Origin: Plakobranchus ocellatus
Lineage: Eukaryota > Mollusca > Gastropoda > Plakobranchidae
Reading direction: 5' to 3'
DNA: 40,282 nucleotides
NCBI GenBank assembly: GCA_019648995.1
Contig: BLXT01005528.1
Location: 767,201 to 807,482 of the forward strand
Part shown: one piece after another, positions 10,901 to 23,300 of the stretch
How the letters are laid out: the number at the start of each line of letters is the position of its first letter
Position numbering within the stretch: position 1 is the stretch's first letter
Notes under the pieces: generated by a model
What the model was told of the DNA's origin: nothing
Database searches by the model: none
Seen by the model: the letters and a program-made list of their open reading frames with translations, nothing else
Program-made: the position numbers and the translations under genes

Positions 10901-13900
10901 TTCTGCAGCTCAGAGAAAACCTATGTCGGTACAAAAAATGAAAAAGGAATAAAATAAATGTATTAAACTATAAGCATAGGCTAGCATGAGAAGTCATAAG
11001 TCCTCAGTGCAGAAAAAAATTTGTTACAATAAAAGAGATTGGCATTTCAGTTTTCACAAGACAAAGGGTAATTAGGGAAATGCATAGAATATAATTCGGA
11101 TTTTATTTTTAATAAGCGATCCCATTTTTGAATGGATACGCCAGCTGGTTGTGTATACTATTTACAATATGGTGGCTCTGCTTGTCGCTTTCCATGATAA
11201 CTTGTAGCAAACTTTATGGTTTTATGGAGCATATGAGAGTTTGTATTTCAACAAGCTTGTTTATGTGGAAATTAACCATGTTTATTACTTTGAAAAAAGG
11301 ATCATTTCCTAGTGTTGTACATATTCTTAAGTGTTGGAAATCATTTCTGCTTACTCTTAATTTTTTGCTTAATTCAAAGCTTGCCATCTTTNNNNNNNNN
11401 NNNNNNNNNNNNNNNNNAGTTTATCCTAAGGCTTATGTTCTCTTCCTTGTTCTCTACATTTAACAGGTAGGAAGGAAAGAACAACAACATTTAAGTGGAC
11501 TTTACTTGTATGGGAGTGTTGGTAGGTACAACTAGGACTTCACTGTTTTAAGGCTTTAAAGCTTGGTAGAATTTTAATGCCTCGTCATTACATCTTTTTA
11601 AAAAATTTGGATAAAGTCAAGAGGAAGCCAGAGCAAATCAATCACAACATGCTGTAGATATCGTCTCAGAGCCTTTTCAGTTTTTTTATTTTCAAATTTT
11701 TAAGCTTACACACCTTCTGACACAGTTGAGATAGAAAAGATATGCTCTCTTTAAAGGCGTGAATTGTTATGTTCATAGCTCAGTGCGTACAAAATGTGAC
11801 TCACCTTAATAAAAAAGTGTGATCCCCTTTCTTTTTTAAGCCACTTTTGCTGTCTGTTACCAATTAAGATGGATAAGTTAATACTTTCTTCCCCCACTTC
11901 TCCATTTGTTATTTCAAAGTAAAAGATTCAAGATGCTACAGTGTTTCACTGAATAATCAAATCCCTGTTGTTAAATTTAAATGCTTTTTAATTTTTTTTT
12001 ACGCTGTGCAGTAACATTTAATTTTTCTTTTTGTCCATTTTTAGATTAGTTTGTTTACTTTTTTTTCTATTTTCAATAAAATTACTTGCTTTACCAGTAT
12101 TAGAATGGCTTGCAATAAGTTTATGTGACAAAAATCATGTTTCATGATTTTATGCAGTCAAAAAACATTTGCTTCTCATAAAAAAATTATTTTATGATGT
12201 GCAACAATTAAGGCCTTACAGTCATGATTTCTGCCATTTTACTTTTATGTTTTGAAATGTTGACACGTTGAAAAAGTTAATTAAAGTGCACTACATTTTA
12301 ATTTTTTTTTTTTAAACATTGTTTATTTCATGATTTTTCACTTCAATATGTTATCTTGTTACAATTAAGATATAAATATTTCAGCAAACAAACATTTCAT
12401 AACTGTAGAACAATGACAGCTTTTGCTTCAGATTTTTAAAGGATGAAATTGCAGACTTTGATGAGAAAATATTTTTATAACATAGCGGACATTAGTTTGA
12501 AATTTTGGTTGTTGGATTCAATATCTTACAACCTGGGGGAATGGCCCATATCTAACTTGTTAAAAACATTTTTTTTTCCATTATGTGACAAAAATCTAGC
12601 AAATGCAAACAAATCTTAGTTGCATTGCGTTTTTTGTTTTTTTCAAATGCAAATGTTCAGGATAGTTTTTTCTTTCATCCTATGTGATTCAGGTACAGGC
12701 AAGACAATGCTGATGGACATGTTTTATGACTCAAGTCATATGGTCAGAAAGAAAAGGGTGCATTTCCACAAGTTCATGTTGGATGTTCACAAAAGTATGT
12801 TTTGAAACATCATTCATTTTGCCAAGTTTTGAAAGATGTGCCTCCCTTCCTTCCAGTTTGATGCAAACAAACAATTTTTTTTACAATTTCTGCTGCATTG
12901 TTGGATACTTTTTTTTTCAACTTTTAGTTATCAATTTTTAGGAATTGAAGAAAACAGTTGAAAAATGTCTTTGCAAGTCATTTTCCCATGATTTTGCATT
13001 TTTTTTTTTTTCAATCCTGCATTCCCAAACAGATGGCAAATGTTGTCATAAAAAAAAAAAAAAATAATTGCATAATGTAATAGTACCTAAGTCAAGAAGC
13101 ACAACCAATTCAAAATGAAGTGTTGGGACCAAACTTGTCTCATCCTCCTCAGTAATTTATACTATTTTAGTGGTTGCCCTTTGCTAGATCAGTTGTTGAA
13201 TAAAATAACACAGGTGATAGTCGATTTCTTTTAATTAAGAAAGGGGCTTGAATAACTTTAAGTGTGATAATGACAATCATGATCACAATTGTGGTGATGA
13301 CCATAATATTGATGAAGGTGATGATGCTAATAAAGTGGTGTGATGATGATGGAGGTGATGATGATGATGATAATAAAGATGGTAGTGATGACAATAACCA
13401 TGATAAAGGTGGTGATTGTGGTGATCAAGATAAGGAAGATAATGATGATGAAGGTGGTGATGGTAATAACGATGATGATGAAAGTGGTGATGATGATGAT
13501 GATGATGAGGGTTGTAGTGATGTTCTGATGAAAGTATAACAAATTGATAGTTTTATCTTTAATTTATTCTCAATTACACTTTGTGCAAGTGATCAGTGAA
13601 TGCTCTATTACATTGCAGATCTGCTTTCAGTAATATATTATCATAACAAATAAGAGGAGGCTTTCACATTTGGTTTACAGTGAACTCAAATGAAAATCCC
13701 AAAGGCGACACAGAAGGACCGTTTACAAAGTGAACCCACAAATTATCTATCGATGAAAATAAACCATAGCAAGGCCTTGCAAATTAGCTTTAAATTCACT
13801 TGTGGGCTTGACAAATAAGCCTAACTTTGATCTAGTTACATTTATACCACAGAGATTAAATCAGCAGGTAGACAAGTAAACTGCTGTTCTTGCACTGTGC

Positions 13901-14273
13901 CATTTTTGGCTCACAACATATAAACAGAGTATAACTTTTCAGATCGATTTTTTATAAAATTTACATTAAATTTTTACATTTCTGTTCCTGCTGATTTGTT
14001 TGTAAAAAGGGGTTGATTGAGGCATTCTGAGAGTCTCAGTATCAAGAGTGAACTTGTTTGAAAAATGTTTGAAAAATAGAAGTCGTTGTGCTGTTTTTGA
14101 CACATGTTGGATGGGGAAGGTTAGGATGATTTGCAATGGCTCACATTATTAAGATACAGGAAATAAAATTCAGATGCAGTATTTTAGTAAGCTAAAAGAT
14201 AATATGCCACCATTGTTAAAAATGCACTGTAATTAAAATGATTATTTACAATGATAATATTACACAATTACAC

Positions 14274-14360
<87 letters not shown>

Positions 14361-17300
14361 ATTTATTTGTGTATATATATACACACACACACACACACAA
14401 CATGTACATCCATGGTGTCCCTTTCCACCCCACCTTTCATGGAGGCAGCCCAGTTTACTCCCTTTCAATTAGCTCTTTGAATGAATGTAGTACTATTGCC
14501 TTGAGGCACCAATATTAAATTGTTCAGTTTTCTTTACAATATGAGTTTCATTCTTTAAGGGCAAGTGCAGCACTCAGGAGTGATTTTCTTAATTTCTTAA
14601 ATGTTACCTTTATAAATGGTTTATTAGTTGTATGAACGCCCAAAAAGTGATATATACACAACCAAAATGACTTTTTTTTTCGATTATGGTTGGCATAGGA
14701 ACAGAAAAAAATGTTGGCCATCTTGGATATAAACATAATTTTCAAAGTCTTATAACTTCGGATCTAAATAAGATATCAACTTTTTTTAAACGGGAATATG
14801 TTTTTATGCTAAATTTGAAGGTTTTCAAGTAGTCTGAAAGTTTTCAAGTGGTTAGAAAGAAAAAAGAAATTTTCATGAAATTTTGAAAAATATATATAAG
14901 TAGCATCAAATTTGTGGATACGTAAAAATTTGTAAAAAAAAATTATAAATACTGATTCCAAAAAACCCATGTGAAAAGCAAGATATTATTGCCCTATCAC
15001 TTCATGGCAAGTTTCAGACAAATCTTATCAAAAACACCTAAGTTATAATAACATTTGTCCAAAAATCACTTGTTTTGAGAAAATGGCCGATAAAGTCGGA
15101 GCAAAAATAATTTGGTTTTCTGACCAATTAAGCGATGATAGCTCTATATGATGGACCTCCTTCAGCTCTCTCAAGCTCTTCCAGTTGCACTCGTCTCCTT
15201 TCGGCCATTTTCTTACGTCCAGGTCATGCTGGCGGTCACTCACGCACTAAACTGGCTAAAAACTTCACTCAAAAGCCAACAAAGCATTATGTAGACAAAT
15301 TAGCGCAAAAACAGCTGATCTCTGTGTCACGCTGTGACTTCAGATCTTTGCCTCGATTTCATAGGGTAGTAAAAGCTTGCAGGGCAGACATCATGCACAA
15401 ACTAAGGAACCAGAAGTCTCCATATGCAAAATTGATGCTGTTTAGTAAAAGCCGTGGGAACTAGGACAGACGCTCCATATATGGTAAAGGTTATGAATGG
15501 AGCTCGCTTCGTGGAAAAATTTGTTTAAATTTGGATGTCCATATATGGTAATTCTAGTGGCATCGATGGGGAGGCAGAAGTTGTAAATTTTTCATTGGTA
15601 TATAGAATGCCTATGTTTTTCAAGGGGTAGCAGGCCTACATAGCATGCATAAGCCGCAAATTTTGACACATTTTCTTGAAAACTGGCAAAATTTCTCGGA
15701 GGCAGCAATTTTGAATTTGCAATAACAGACATATTTTAGCCAAAGTTAGGCCTAATAACACTCCTCAGATGATTACAAATTGGACAAACTTTACAAAACT
15801 ACTCGCAGTCAAAATTTGACCCAGTGACCGAAATTGACATCAGAACCCCCCTCTCCAGAAGCCGCACTTGCTCTTAAAATGAAAATTTCAGATGAAAAAC
15901 ATGCAAACCAAATGTGCTAGTGTCTGCTGTGAAACTTTAGAATGAAAAAAGAAATGTTTTGGGTAAATCATAATTACATTTTTATATATATATGTGAGTG
16001 AGTCTGAGAAAATCAGTCGCATGGTGAAGGTATATGTCAAAATTGAGTTTGATGTGTTTTCACATAGTGTAGCATTTTCTGAATACTTTAAAACTCATTT
16101 GACCTCAAAATGTTATTTTCTGATTTTTGGTGAATTTTTATATATCTAAAATTCAAGAAAATTGATTTTGAGAAAATACCATTTAAATTCTCTCAAAATG
16201 TGATAAATTCCATTTACCATATACATGTACTTTAAAAAAATCGAAATAAAATATTTTGGAACATTTTTTCAACTTAAGAGCTGAGTATAATTTAGAAAAA
16301 TGGATGAAGAACAAGTGAAAGAACAATTTTTTGAGGGTAGTCATTTTTTCATGTTTTGAGCCTCATAACTCATTTTGCTTCCTTTCACCAGGCAACTGAT
16401 TTTGTCAGACCCTCACACATATTTGCTGACAATAAGTGTACCAATTGGGGCTTTGAAGATAATAATTGTCATCTCCTGAGACCTACACTTTGTGGGAGCT
16501 TTAAATCAAAGACTTGCTTGTTTCATTTTAAAAAATGTGACTGTATTTTGGGGGAGTCCATGATTTTTGCACCCTTTTCTAAAATTTGGCCTAATATTCC
16601 AAGCGATAATTTTGGAAATTTTTTTTTCGTTTTTTTTTTGTTTTTTTTTTTACAGATGTTTGCATTACATCTATTTTGACTTTTGCAAAATTTAGGTCCA
16701 ACTCATAAATACAATATTGCTTACTTCCTGTCTCTGATCTCTAAAACACTACCACCCTGAATCTGATCTTCAACACTACCTCTGATCTCCAACACCACCA
16801 CATTATAACTCCAACAACAACACAACACCATCGCCATGCTGACTGACCTCCAACTTCCTGACTCTGATCTCCAACCACACCACCAGCTGACTCTGATCTC
16901 CAATAACGCCACCACCCTGACTCTGATTTCCAATAACGCCACCACCCAGACTCTGATCTCCAGCCACACCACCATTCTGTTTCTGATCTCCAACATACCG
17001 CCGTCCTATCTGATCTCCATTAATAACACCATGCTGATTCTGATCACCAAGAACACCACCATGCTGACTCTCATCTCCAACAACACAACCTACTGATTCT
17101 GATTTCCAACTCCCACACCCTGTGATCTTCATCTCCAATTTCAATTCCTCTATCCTCCTGCACATCAGCCTTGTGCCACACAGTTTCATTTCCACCATCT
17201 TGCTACCACAGAATTAAAGTTACATTTTCGTTCTTCTGCTTTTGGAAAACCTTATTAACCATAGCCTATTTTACATTTTTTTTAAATCATATGTCTTTGA

Positions 17301-20300
17301 TTCGCATTTTTCTTCAATCTCCATAATCCAGTTTCAATAGCACAATATAGTGAACAAATTCAAAAACCTTTAGAATATATTACAGCATTAGATAACTTAG
17401 GAATAGATTTGGAAACAAAACCCTTAAATGAAATATATGATATTGGCACAATCCTGGAGGATCTTTATAAAAAAAAAGATTCTGCCTAAAACACCCGTGG
17501 CACAGAAAGTAAGTTTCATAGTCATCAGATTAATGGGCCATTTTGTTAAAATATTGTTGAGACTTTTGATGGATAAAATGCGCAAGAGTTTAAGACCAGA
17601 AATATCCACAAAACAATTTGTCTTTGTGCCTGATAAAGGGATTAGAAACCATTATTCACTTTTTCAATGCTTTAGGAGAGGTGCATGGAAAAATTCAAAA
17701 GGACCCCATCTCTGCTTCATTGATTGTTGTATAAGACTTTTGACAAAGTACATCATAAGAACTATTTGACATGATAGAAAAATTAGACCTTGGTGGAAAA
17801 TATCTGAGAGTAATTAGAAATCTAAGCTGAAATCAAACTGCACCTGAAAATGTTGAAGGAGAACACCGTGATTTCATATCCATCAAAAGAGGTGTGAGGC
17901 AGGGATATCTGGTGTTCCCTGATCTTTTTATCCTATTTAATGAAATAACCTGAAGTAAATGGATGCAGATGATAATGTTTCAATAGCAGAATCTGGTGAA
18001 CAACTTCAAAAACTTTCAAATACTGTATTGAAGTTTTAAAGAGCAAAAGAATGGGCCTGTCTTTGAATGTGAAAAAAAACCCCATAATCTCAAAGAAATC
18101 CTCAAACTTCAAATGCGATTTCATATGCAAATTTGAAAGAATGAAATAAGTTTCTGTACAAAATTCAAATATCTTAGTTACCTAAAAACATAAGATAGTA
18201 GATGGCAAGTGTAAGTAAAAGAACAGCCAAAGATGCATTCCAAAATTGAGACCTGTATTGACCAACAGAAAAATAAGTATGGACACCAAAATAAGGGTGA
18301 TGAAAACATGTATGGTCAGCACTAATATGGTAGTGAGTGTTGGACAATAAAGAACTAGAGAAAAAGGAGGGCACCAGAGATGTGGTTTATCAGAAGAATG
18401 ATGGAGATATCATGGACGAAAAAAAAAAGTCCTATGAAAAAAAGCTCATCTTGAGCTTATCTTGAGCAATCATTAATTCAAACCATACAACAGGCAATTT
18501 CAATTTTTGGGACACCCTTGCTAATACAAGGTTTAGAACACTTAGCAACTACAGGGAACATTGCTATACATTGAAGTCAAACGCAGCAGAGGTACACATA
18601 GAATAACTTTTATGGAAAGTTTTTTACTCATGGGCATTAAGTAATGAAAGCAACAACTTTCCAAGATTAACTGAGAACAGGTTTGAGTGGCAGAACATGA
18701 TCACCATCAGATCAGGCACCTAGAGAACAAGACTATACAATTGTAATCTTTGATGACAAAAAATTGAATGGTAAAGTGATTTAATGTGGATACTGCAGTT
18801 TAACTGCTTTAATAATTTTAAATTGGTGATTGTTTGCTTTTAGTGTATCATTTCATTATACCAAAACTTACTGCAAGTTTCTTTTCATTCTCTGTGAGCT
18901 TTAAAATTTTGATTTTTTTTTTTCATCTTTGTCAATTCTCTACGAGTCTGTCTAAAATTGAAGAAATATTTCATATCTTGAGACTTATTTTGTTTTTTGA
19001 TCTTCAAGCAGGTTATTCTAGTAGAATTCTAGATAAGGAAAAAGAAAAGCTGGTACAGGTCTGCAGAAGGTGTAAAAGTCTGAGATTGTCTTGTGATCAG
19101 AACAAAACAAAAAACAACACCCAGTGAAATCACTCGAAGTTGCAAGCTATAGTATTAGTTATGGCCATTGATATTGTGACAACATTAACAACAGAAGAAG
19201 TTGGTAGTAATGTGCTTTCATATGATGGTTATGCTCTTCATTTATTGATATCTAATTTGCTAAATGTGGAGCACTAATTAAAAAAAAATTGTTTTGTATT
19301 ATTATTGTGCTCTCTTCATCTAATAGGAATTCATGCCCTTAAGCAATGTCAGCCTAAGATAACAACCACGAGAGACAAAGAACCATTTGATGCAATTGGT
19401 CCAGTTGCAGCAGAGATCAGCGAGAAAGCATGGTTGCTTTGCTTTGATGAATTTCAGGTACACTTTTTTTTCTGTCTGATAATCACTTTTGGCCTTCTAT
19501 CAATGCTCAGAGCTGTAGCTTAGTTCAGGAGACCTGCAAGAAACTCCTTCATGCTAAGAACACAGTATGGATTAGATGCGTTACTGCTATGCAGAGTTTT
19601 ATCACCTGCCATAATTTGATCTGACAGGCGCCGGTGGCCTTATTTGATGATGCCAGCCCCTGCATACCAGATAGAGCAGTACAATATATATAAAAGCTTG
19701 CACAAATACTGAAGTTTCAATTTCTCAGTCACAAAAGTCAAACTTTCTAGCATAGTCAAAAGTATCATTTAAAAGATCTTTTTCTGCTGCACAAGATGCA
19801 CTAAAAAAAATATTCTGCTAAACATATCATGAATATATTGACAACTGTTATGTGGTATGTCTTAGTGATTGAAAATTTTCATGGATAATCTTTGGATGTT
19901 TAATTGATTATCGAATGATTTATTGCACATAAAATAACAAAAAAACGGTCTGGGCTTTTACCTTACTTATGGTCCATTTTTTGTTTATTATAAAAGATTT
20001 TTTTTTCTATAGGGCTGGCATCGCAGAAAAATGCCAATTAAAATCTTTTAAAAAATGCCTCAAATTTCCCCCCAAAAAGCTGAAAAAAATGCATCAGCAA
20101 TAAGACAAAAATGCAAAAATTTCGAAGTTGCAAAAAAATTAAGTTACTGAGGTGTACATCGCGACATGCAATATAAATATTGGTAAACCGATAATATTAA
20201 AAAGCCAAATTAAAAACAAAATCACAAAAAGAGCTAAATGTAATGTATGAACTTCTCCAAAGTAATTTACAATTATTGTAGGCCTACACAGATTAAAAAC

Positions 20301-23300
20301 TAATATTTTTTTTCAGATCTTATTATAATTGCTAAGTTTATTCCATTCCTTCTACATTAATAACACATGAATCTTAACTTTTAAACATTTTTTTCATGTT
20401 TACACTGTTTGAGATTAAACTATTTACTGGTTTTAAGCATTGATTTTGTTAATCTTATTTGTCATCACCATTTGCATGTGCACTAATTATCTAGTGTTCA
20501 TTGTGCAAGTTTTGAACACTTAGGAGCTCTCATTATAAAAACTATACCTCATTATTATTCTCACTCATTTGCAAAATCTTCTGCTCTCTCTCTCTCTAGT
20601 GAGAGAAAAAGGACAAGTCAATTTCATTCAAAGCTCCATTTATGAAAACAATGTTGTGTATGGGTACACAAAAGACAAATTTATTGATTTGTATATTACT
20701 TTGATACTGAATTTGAATTAGATCTACACAATACCTCATGCAAGCAATTAGGCCTACTGATAATTCAAAGGTGACCAGCTTCGATCATAGTAAACTCTTT
20801 CACCAGAAACTAATCTTTATTGCTTTAACAGCATAGTAAATACTTGGACGATTAACTTGTGTCAAAAATAATTTAAAAACACTGAAAAAATGTTTTCGTA
20901 ACAGCTTCTAAGTAACCTTTTGTTATCATAGCTTTCATCTCATTTTTCTTGTTACATAGAGCCAAACAAAGCTTGACCAACATTACCCTCAAGAGACCAA
21001 GTCAAACTGCTAGTTACAACCTAAGGCGTTTTGCAAGGCCATGTGACCAATTTTAAAGAAAATTAAAGCCTAAAAAAATACACAGATAAAAAAAATTGCT
21101 TACAAAAACAAACTTTTCAACCTTCATTTGAACTATTCTTTTCTATTTTTTAACTTTCATTTGAACTATTTTTTTCTGCCTAAAGCACACATTAAAAAGT
21201 TGGCAGACTGTTCAAAAGATTGCACTTTCCAATCAAGTGTTTAGATCTCTTGCTCACCCAGCATTACTACTGCGATACAAATCCGTTCATTAAGACAAAC
21301 TATTTATTTTAATTTCTACTAGAAAGTGAAATTGAAAAACATTACAGCGTTTCAGATCTAACGATTTTCATTCTGCAAGTCCAAAACACCAATCCTCAAA
21401 CAAATATTTAGATAATAGCAGTCCATCTTGACCAGGCCTAGACCTAGCTTATCGAACACGACAAAAATAAACAAAAATAGGGTATAGAGACTGATTAATT
21501 TCAAATTCTGAATGGATGGGCTTTCTTAAAATGTAACTTTTAGAATATATATTTCAACAAAATTTTTTGATTTTTCCGAAAAATAAAAAGGGAATTATAG
21601 TACCTTGTACCCTAATAAACCAAAGGAAAGGTATATGTAAAAAAAAGGCTTTATTTTTTAGCTTACAACCAAACCGAAAATGGGTCAGCTCAAAGCATGG
21701 CGATAAAGATACCCAGGCGAGGGGAAGGGGGGGACAGGGCGACCTTTCTTGCTCACGGCTGCTTTAAATTACGTTGCAGGTGTTGAATTCTCAAAACAAT
21801 TAAAAAAATAGTAGCAGTCAATAAATTGAAACCAAACAAAGCCCTTCATGTTCAAAAAGAATAAATCTTTATTTTCATGTGCAGTTTATATATTATATTG
21901 AAAGAGAACTTTTCAATGAAAATTGAGGACGTGGCACCGCTGATGGAGGATTTGGGTACCATAACAGGTCTTTAGAGCAAAATGTGCCAGCTTGGTAAAG
22001 CCAGTATGTCGCGAAATGAAGAAATTATTTTTTAAAGTCTTTAAAAATCTTATTTTGGTTGCTACAGAAATCACGTAGAGAAATGAGAAAAACTGCGGAA
22101 AAAGTGTGGGAAAATAAAAAAATGTGGCCGCGTTAAACTGTGATGTCAGATAGGTTCAGTGTGTTGACTACCAACTTGACGAAAAAATTGCTCAAAGAGT
22201 TATTAGTGTGAATCTTTACAGTCTTGTTTTGCATCTTGCATTAAATAAAAAAAAATGTTTTGGTCTTTTAGGTTGTATTTAAATAGAAATGGAGTATTCT
22301 TTGGAAAGACATATACGAAAACTAGATGAGCTATATGCTGACTCTGTGGAAACCAAGTTTTGACAGTGGCAGAAAGGGAAAAGCAGCAGAAGAAAAACCT
22401 CTCTGTGTAGATTTCACTGCTGATATTCTTACGGTTTTCAAGATTTTGTTCCAAAGTGACAATGACAATATTCACCCTAACTCTATATGCTTTAAATATA
22501 ACGAAATTAATAATAATACGCATGGGTGCCACATTTCAAGTTTTTGCCATAAAATCCCATTTTTTTTTAAAATCACCCATACCTAAAATCCAGTTTTTCA
22601 AAATCTTTTAAAATTATACTATGGAGTATTATGTTACACCCCACCGGCGCCTGGGGCTCCCTGGACCACTGCCTTCAGGTTTTTGGATCTTTCTAGGTGA
22701 CACCAACACAATGCAAATAAAAGGTACCTTAAATCAGCCTTTTGTGCTCACTGCCACTGATAAATCACATTTCAATACTTTTCAACTGCTATATTTAATC
22801 CCTTAGCTTCATGCAATTACCTCTATACTTATATGGTTAAAAAGCTTATTATTTTCTTCTTTTCGAACATGTGAGGCATAAGTCAGTGCAGTTTAAAGCA
22901 TTATCACTGAAAAGGCCATAAAAGAAGGTGAAAGCTGCATTTTTGCAGGGCAAGGGGGTCATATTTTATTTGCAAACACACTCCCTTTTTCAGCCTTGTC
23001 CAGGCTTGTCATGTATGTCATCATTCTAACAATAAACGAAGACATATGAGTTTTCTTTTGATATCCATATTGAAAGGATTTGAGGTCATTTTATACTAAT
23101 TTTTGCTTGTTGAAGTATACTTTTATAAATAGTATGTTGAAATATTCAACCAAATTTTTGCTGATGAAAGTAAAGTTTCTGAATTTAGAAAAAATAGGTA
23201 CCTGAAGCTAGCTGTCAGCGGCGCTGAGGCAAAGATTTTCATTGGAAAATCCTAGCTTTCAATTCATAGATAGATGTGTTTTTGTTTGGTTTTGAATATC

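Larger units (their letters stand above)
4960..11466 (+). other. AFG1L: AFG1L intron a (6.5 kb)
   Basis: Donor gtgagg, acceptor taacag. It contains a possible tRNA-related SINE head near 5080-5150, a decayed Ty3/gypsy body (6030-8000), a GATA tract (8017-8050), a TTAA-bounded MITE (10004-10271) and a 26-base gap (11392-11417). The stretches 5150-6020, 8050-10000 and 10272-11390 are AT-rich and show nothing else I can name. Confidence 0.85.
12795..19326 (+). other. AFG1L: AFG1L intron c (6.5 kb)
   Basis: Donor gtatgt, acceptor taatag. Contents in order: a GAT-triplet tract (13264-13530), (TA)n/(CA)n (14276-14400), full copy 1 of the TTAA-bounded repeat (14555-15877), a 30-bp minisatellite (16727-17110) and a decayed LINE (17330-18730). 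The stretches 12795-13260, 13540-14270, 15880-16720 and 18730-19326 are AT-rich and hold nothing else I recognise. Confidence 0.85.

Noticed and set aside
13264..13539. Acidic Asp/Asn-rich ORF of 91 codons
   Set aside because: It is a product of the GAT triplet tract. There are no splice sites in phase, and the other frames over the same tract are equally open.
15135..15464. 109-codon + strand ORF inside TTAA repeat copy 1, partly similar to a - strand ORF at 31992-31759
   Set aside because: The similarity follows from the two copies of the repeat. Stops and frame changes in copy 2 show that no protein is conserved, and the composition is Ser-rich low complexity.
16721..17198. Regular repeats that might suggest a CRISPR array, and long ORFs on both strands
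   Set aside because: The units are directly adjacent without unique spacers, the sequence is eukaryotic, and the pattern is an ordinary minisatellite.
19013..19125. Possible extra AFG1L exon after acceptor-like tcttcaagcag, open for about 37 codons with basic and Cys residues
   Set aside because: Exon 3 joins exon 4 (12794/19327) directly in phase and restores the conserved VHKRIHALKQ block. An inserted exon here would break that block and has no family match.
19626..22660. ggcgccggtggcc near 19628 and ccaccggcgcc near 22644 are inverted GC-rich matches
   Set aside because: The match is about 11 bp and lies outside the collinear order of the longer inverted repeat. It may be a short repeat edge, but not enough is seen to annotate it.
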